DNA of 64,000 nucleotides from Nitrosophilus labii (lineage in GTDB: Bacteria; Campylobacterota; Campylobacteria; Campylobacterales; Nitratiruptoraceae), in NCBI RefSeq assembly GCF_014466985.1, contig NZ_AP022826.1:930001-994000 (forward strand), given 5' to 3'. Made by a program: the position numbers and the translations under genes. Shown one piece after another: positions 63,487-64,000 of the stretch (positions within the stretch are counted from its first letter, which is position 1; each line of letters begins with the position of its first letter). Below the pieces are notes generated by a model that made no database searches, was not told the DNA's origin, and worked only from the letters and a program-made list of their open reading frames with translations.

Positions 63487-64000
63487 AGGAATTTGGGCTA
63501 CCGTTGTTATTATTGTACTAGTTACATTTAACATTTTTGCATTTTTAATTTTTCCAAAAAGTTACTACAAAAAAATTAAAATCTTCTATACCCGAGCTAT
63601 ATTGATATTTTTAGGTATAAAAGTCGTAACAGAAGGCAAGATTGATAAAGAAGCGAAGATGATTATAATGAATCACTCAAGTTTTATAGATATTCCAGTT
63701 ATTGAAGCCACTTATCCGTTTGATATGGTATGGATAGCTAAAAAAGAGCTTTTTGACACTCCGTTTTTTGGTTTATTGCTTAAACTTCCGGAAAATATAA
63801 GACTTGATAGACAAGATAAAAGAGCCATAATAAGACTTTTAAAAGAGGCAAAAGAAAAAGTTAAAAAAAAGACTATAGCAATTTTTCCAGAAGGTACTCG
63901 TTCTAGTAAAGATAGACTTCTTCCATTTAAACCGGGAGCAAAAGTTATAGCAGATAAACTTAACCTAAAAGTGCAACCTATTGTTATCGTATGTGCAAGA
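63464..64000 (+). CDS. plsC: 1-acyl-sn-glycerol-3-phosphate acyltransferase (PlsC), runs off the window
   Basis: Adds the second acyl chain to lysophosphatidic acid in phospholipid synthesis. The first 179 codons are present: an N-terminal membrane segment (WATVVIIVLVTFNIFAFLIF), catalytic NHSSFID (NHxxxxD, about residues 68-74), ENIRLDRQDKRA and FPEGTRSSKDRLLPFKPGA (glycerophosphate-binding motif). The 3' end lies beyond the window. ATG 63464 overlaps the preceding gene by 23 nt. Confidence 0.9.
   Translation, partial: MKIFAKIRGIWATVVIIVLVTFNIFAFLIFPKSYYKKIKIFYTRAILIFLGIKVVTEGKIDKEAKMIIMNHSSFIDIPVIEATYPFDMVWIAKKELFDTPFFGLLLKLPENIRLDRQDKRAIIRLLKEAKEKVKKKTIAIFPEGTRSSKDRLLPFKPGAKVIADKLNLKVQPIVIVCAR

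Overview
The window is AT-rich, densely packed chromosomal DNA from a member of the Campylobacterota (Epsilonproteobacteria), probably a free-living, possibly hydrothermal or chemolithoautotrophic lineage rather than Campylobacter or Helicobacter. Reasons: a XerH-type single recombinase with a dif-like site beside it, a cbpA-hspR heat-shock cluster, small PurL with separate PurS and PurQ, cobalamin-independent MetE, a siroheme nitrite/sulfite reductase, a ferredoxin-thioredoxin reductase-like protein, and the overlapping rpmH-rnpA-yidD-yidC-jag-mnmE operon. I cannot name the genus. I found no tRNA, rRNA, CRISPR array, insertion sequence or prophage.

Layout. 1-14.7 kb: FTR catalytic subunit (partial), DUF502 protein, argG, rsmD, an OppC-type permease, a coiled-coil membrane protein, aspartoacylase, kdsB, a tight run of trmN6-like methyltransferase / Cys-cluster protein / TPR lipoprotein / trpC, yqeY, a DksA-like protein, two small unknown proteins, motA with two tandem motB genes, and a dynamin-like GTPase. 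14.7-25 kb: nitrite/sulfite reductase, a possible degenerate GGDEF protein, the heat-shock cluster htpG - GGCT - cbpA - hspR, murA, a TetR regulator with four phased operators, a candidate dif site, xerH and a chorismate mutase. 25-37 kb: purH, a frameshifted lactate dehydrogenase, and a central-carbon block (LOG protein, PEP synthase, phosphoglycerate mutase, MBL nuclease, ADP-forming acyl-CoA synthetase, GAPDH, phosphofructokinase). 37-50 kb: an amino-acid permease, purL, an EAL phosphodiesterase, htpX, metE, ruvX, a 391-nt gene-free stretch with a long foldback, gph, an FAD oxidoreductase and mnmE. 50-64 kb: the jag-yidC-yidD-rnpA-rpmH operon, a DUF1538 / PII-like / CBS module, clpB, a CtpA protease, purC-purS-purQ, a BatD-like unknown and plsC (partial).

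How parts work together. htpG, cbpA-hspR and clpB each carry the same operator-like motif, CTTGA(C/T)(A/T)-N7-ACTAAA, over a sigma70-type promoter, so HspR probably controls all three in one negative-feedback regulon. Five purine-synthesis genes are scattered through the window. PEP synthase, GAPDH, phosphofructokinase, phosphoglycerate mutase and an ADP-forming acyl-CoA synthetase form a carbon and energy block resembling archaeal-style glycolysis/acetogenesis.

The most unusual signals are the four-operator array at 32/32/33-bp spacing beside tetR and xerH, the DUF1538 - PII-like - CBS three-gene module, the roughly 200-nt foldback at 47.1-47.3 kb with two mutually exclusive outer stems, the apparent ATT start of rnpA inside rpmH, and the 2-nt contraction that breaks ldh.
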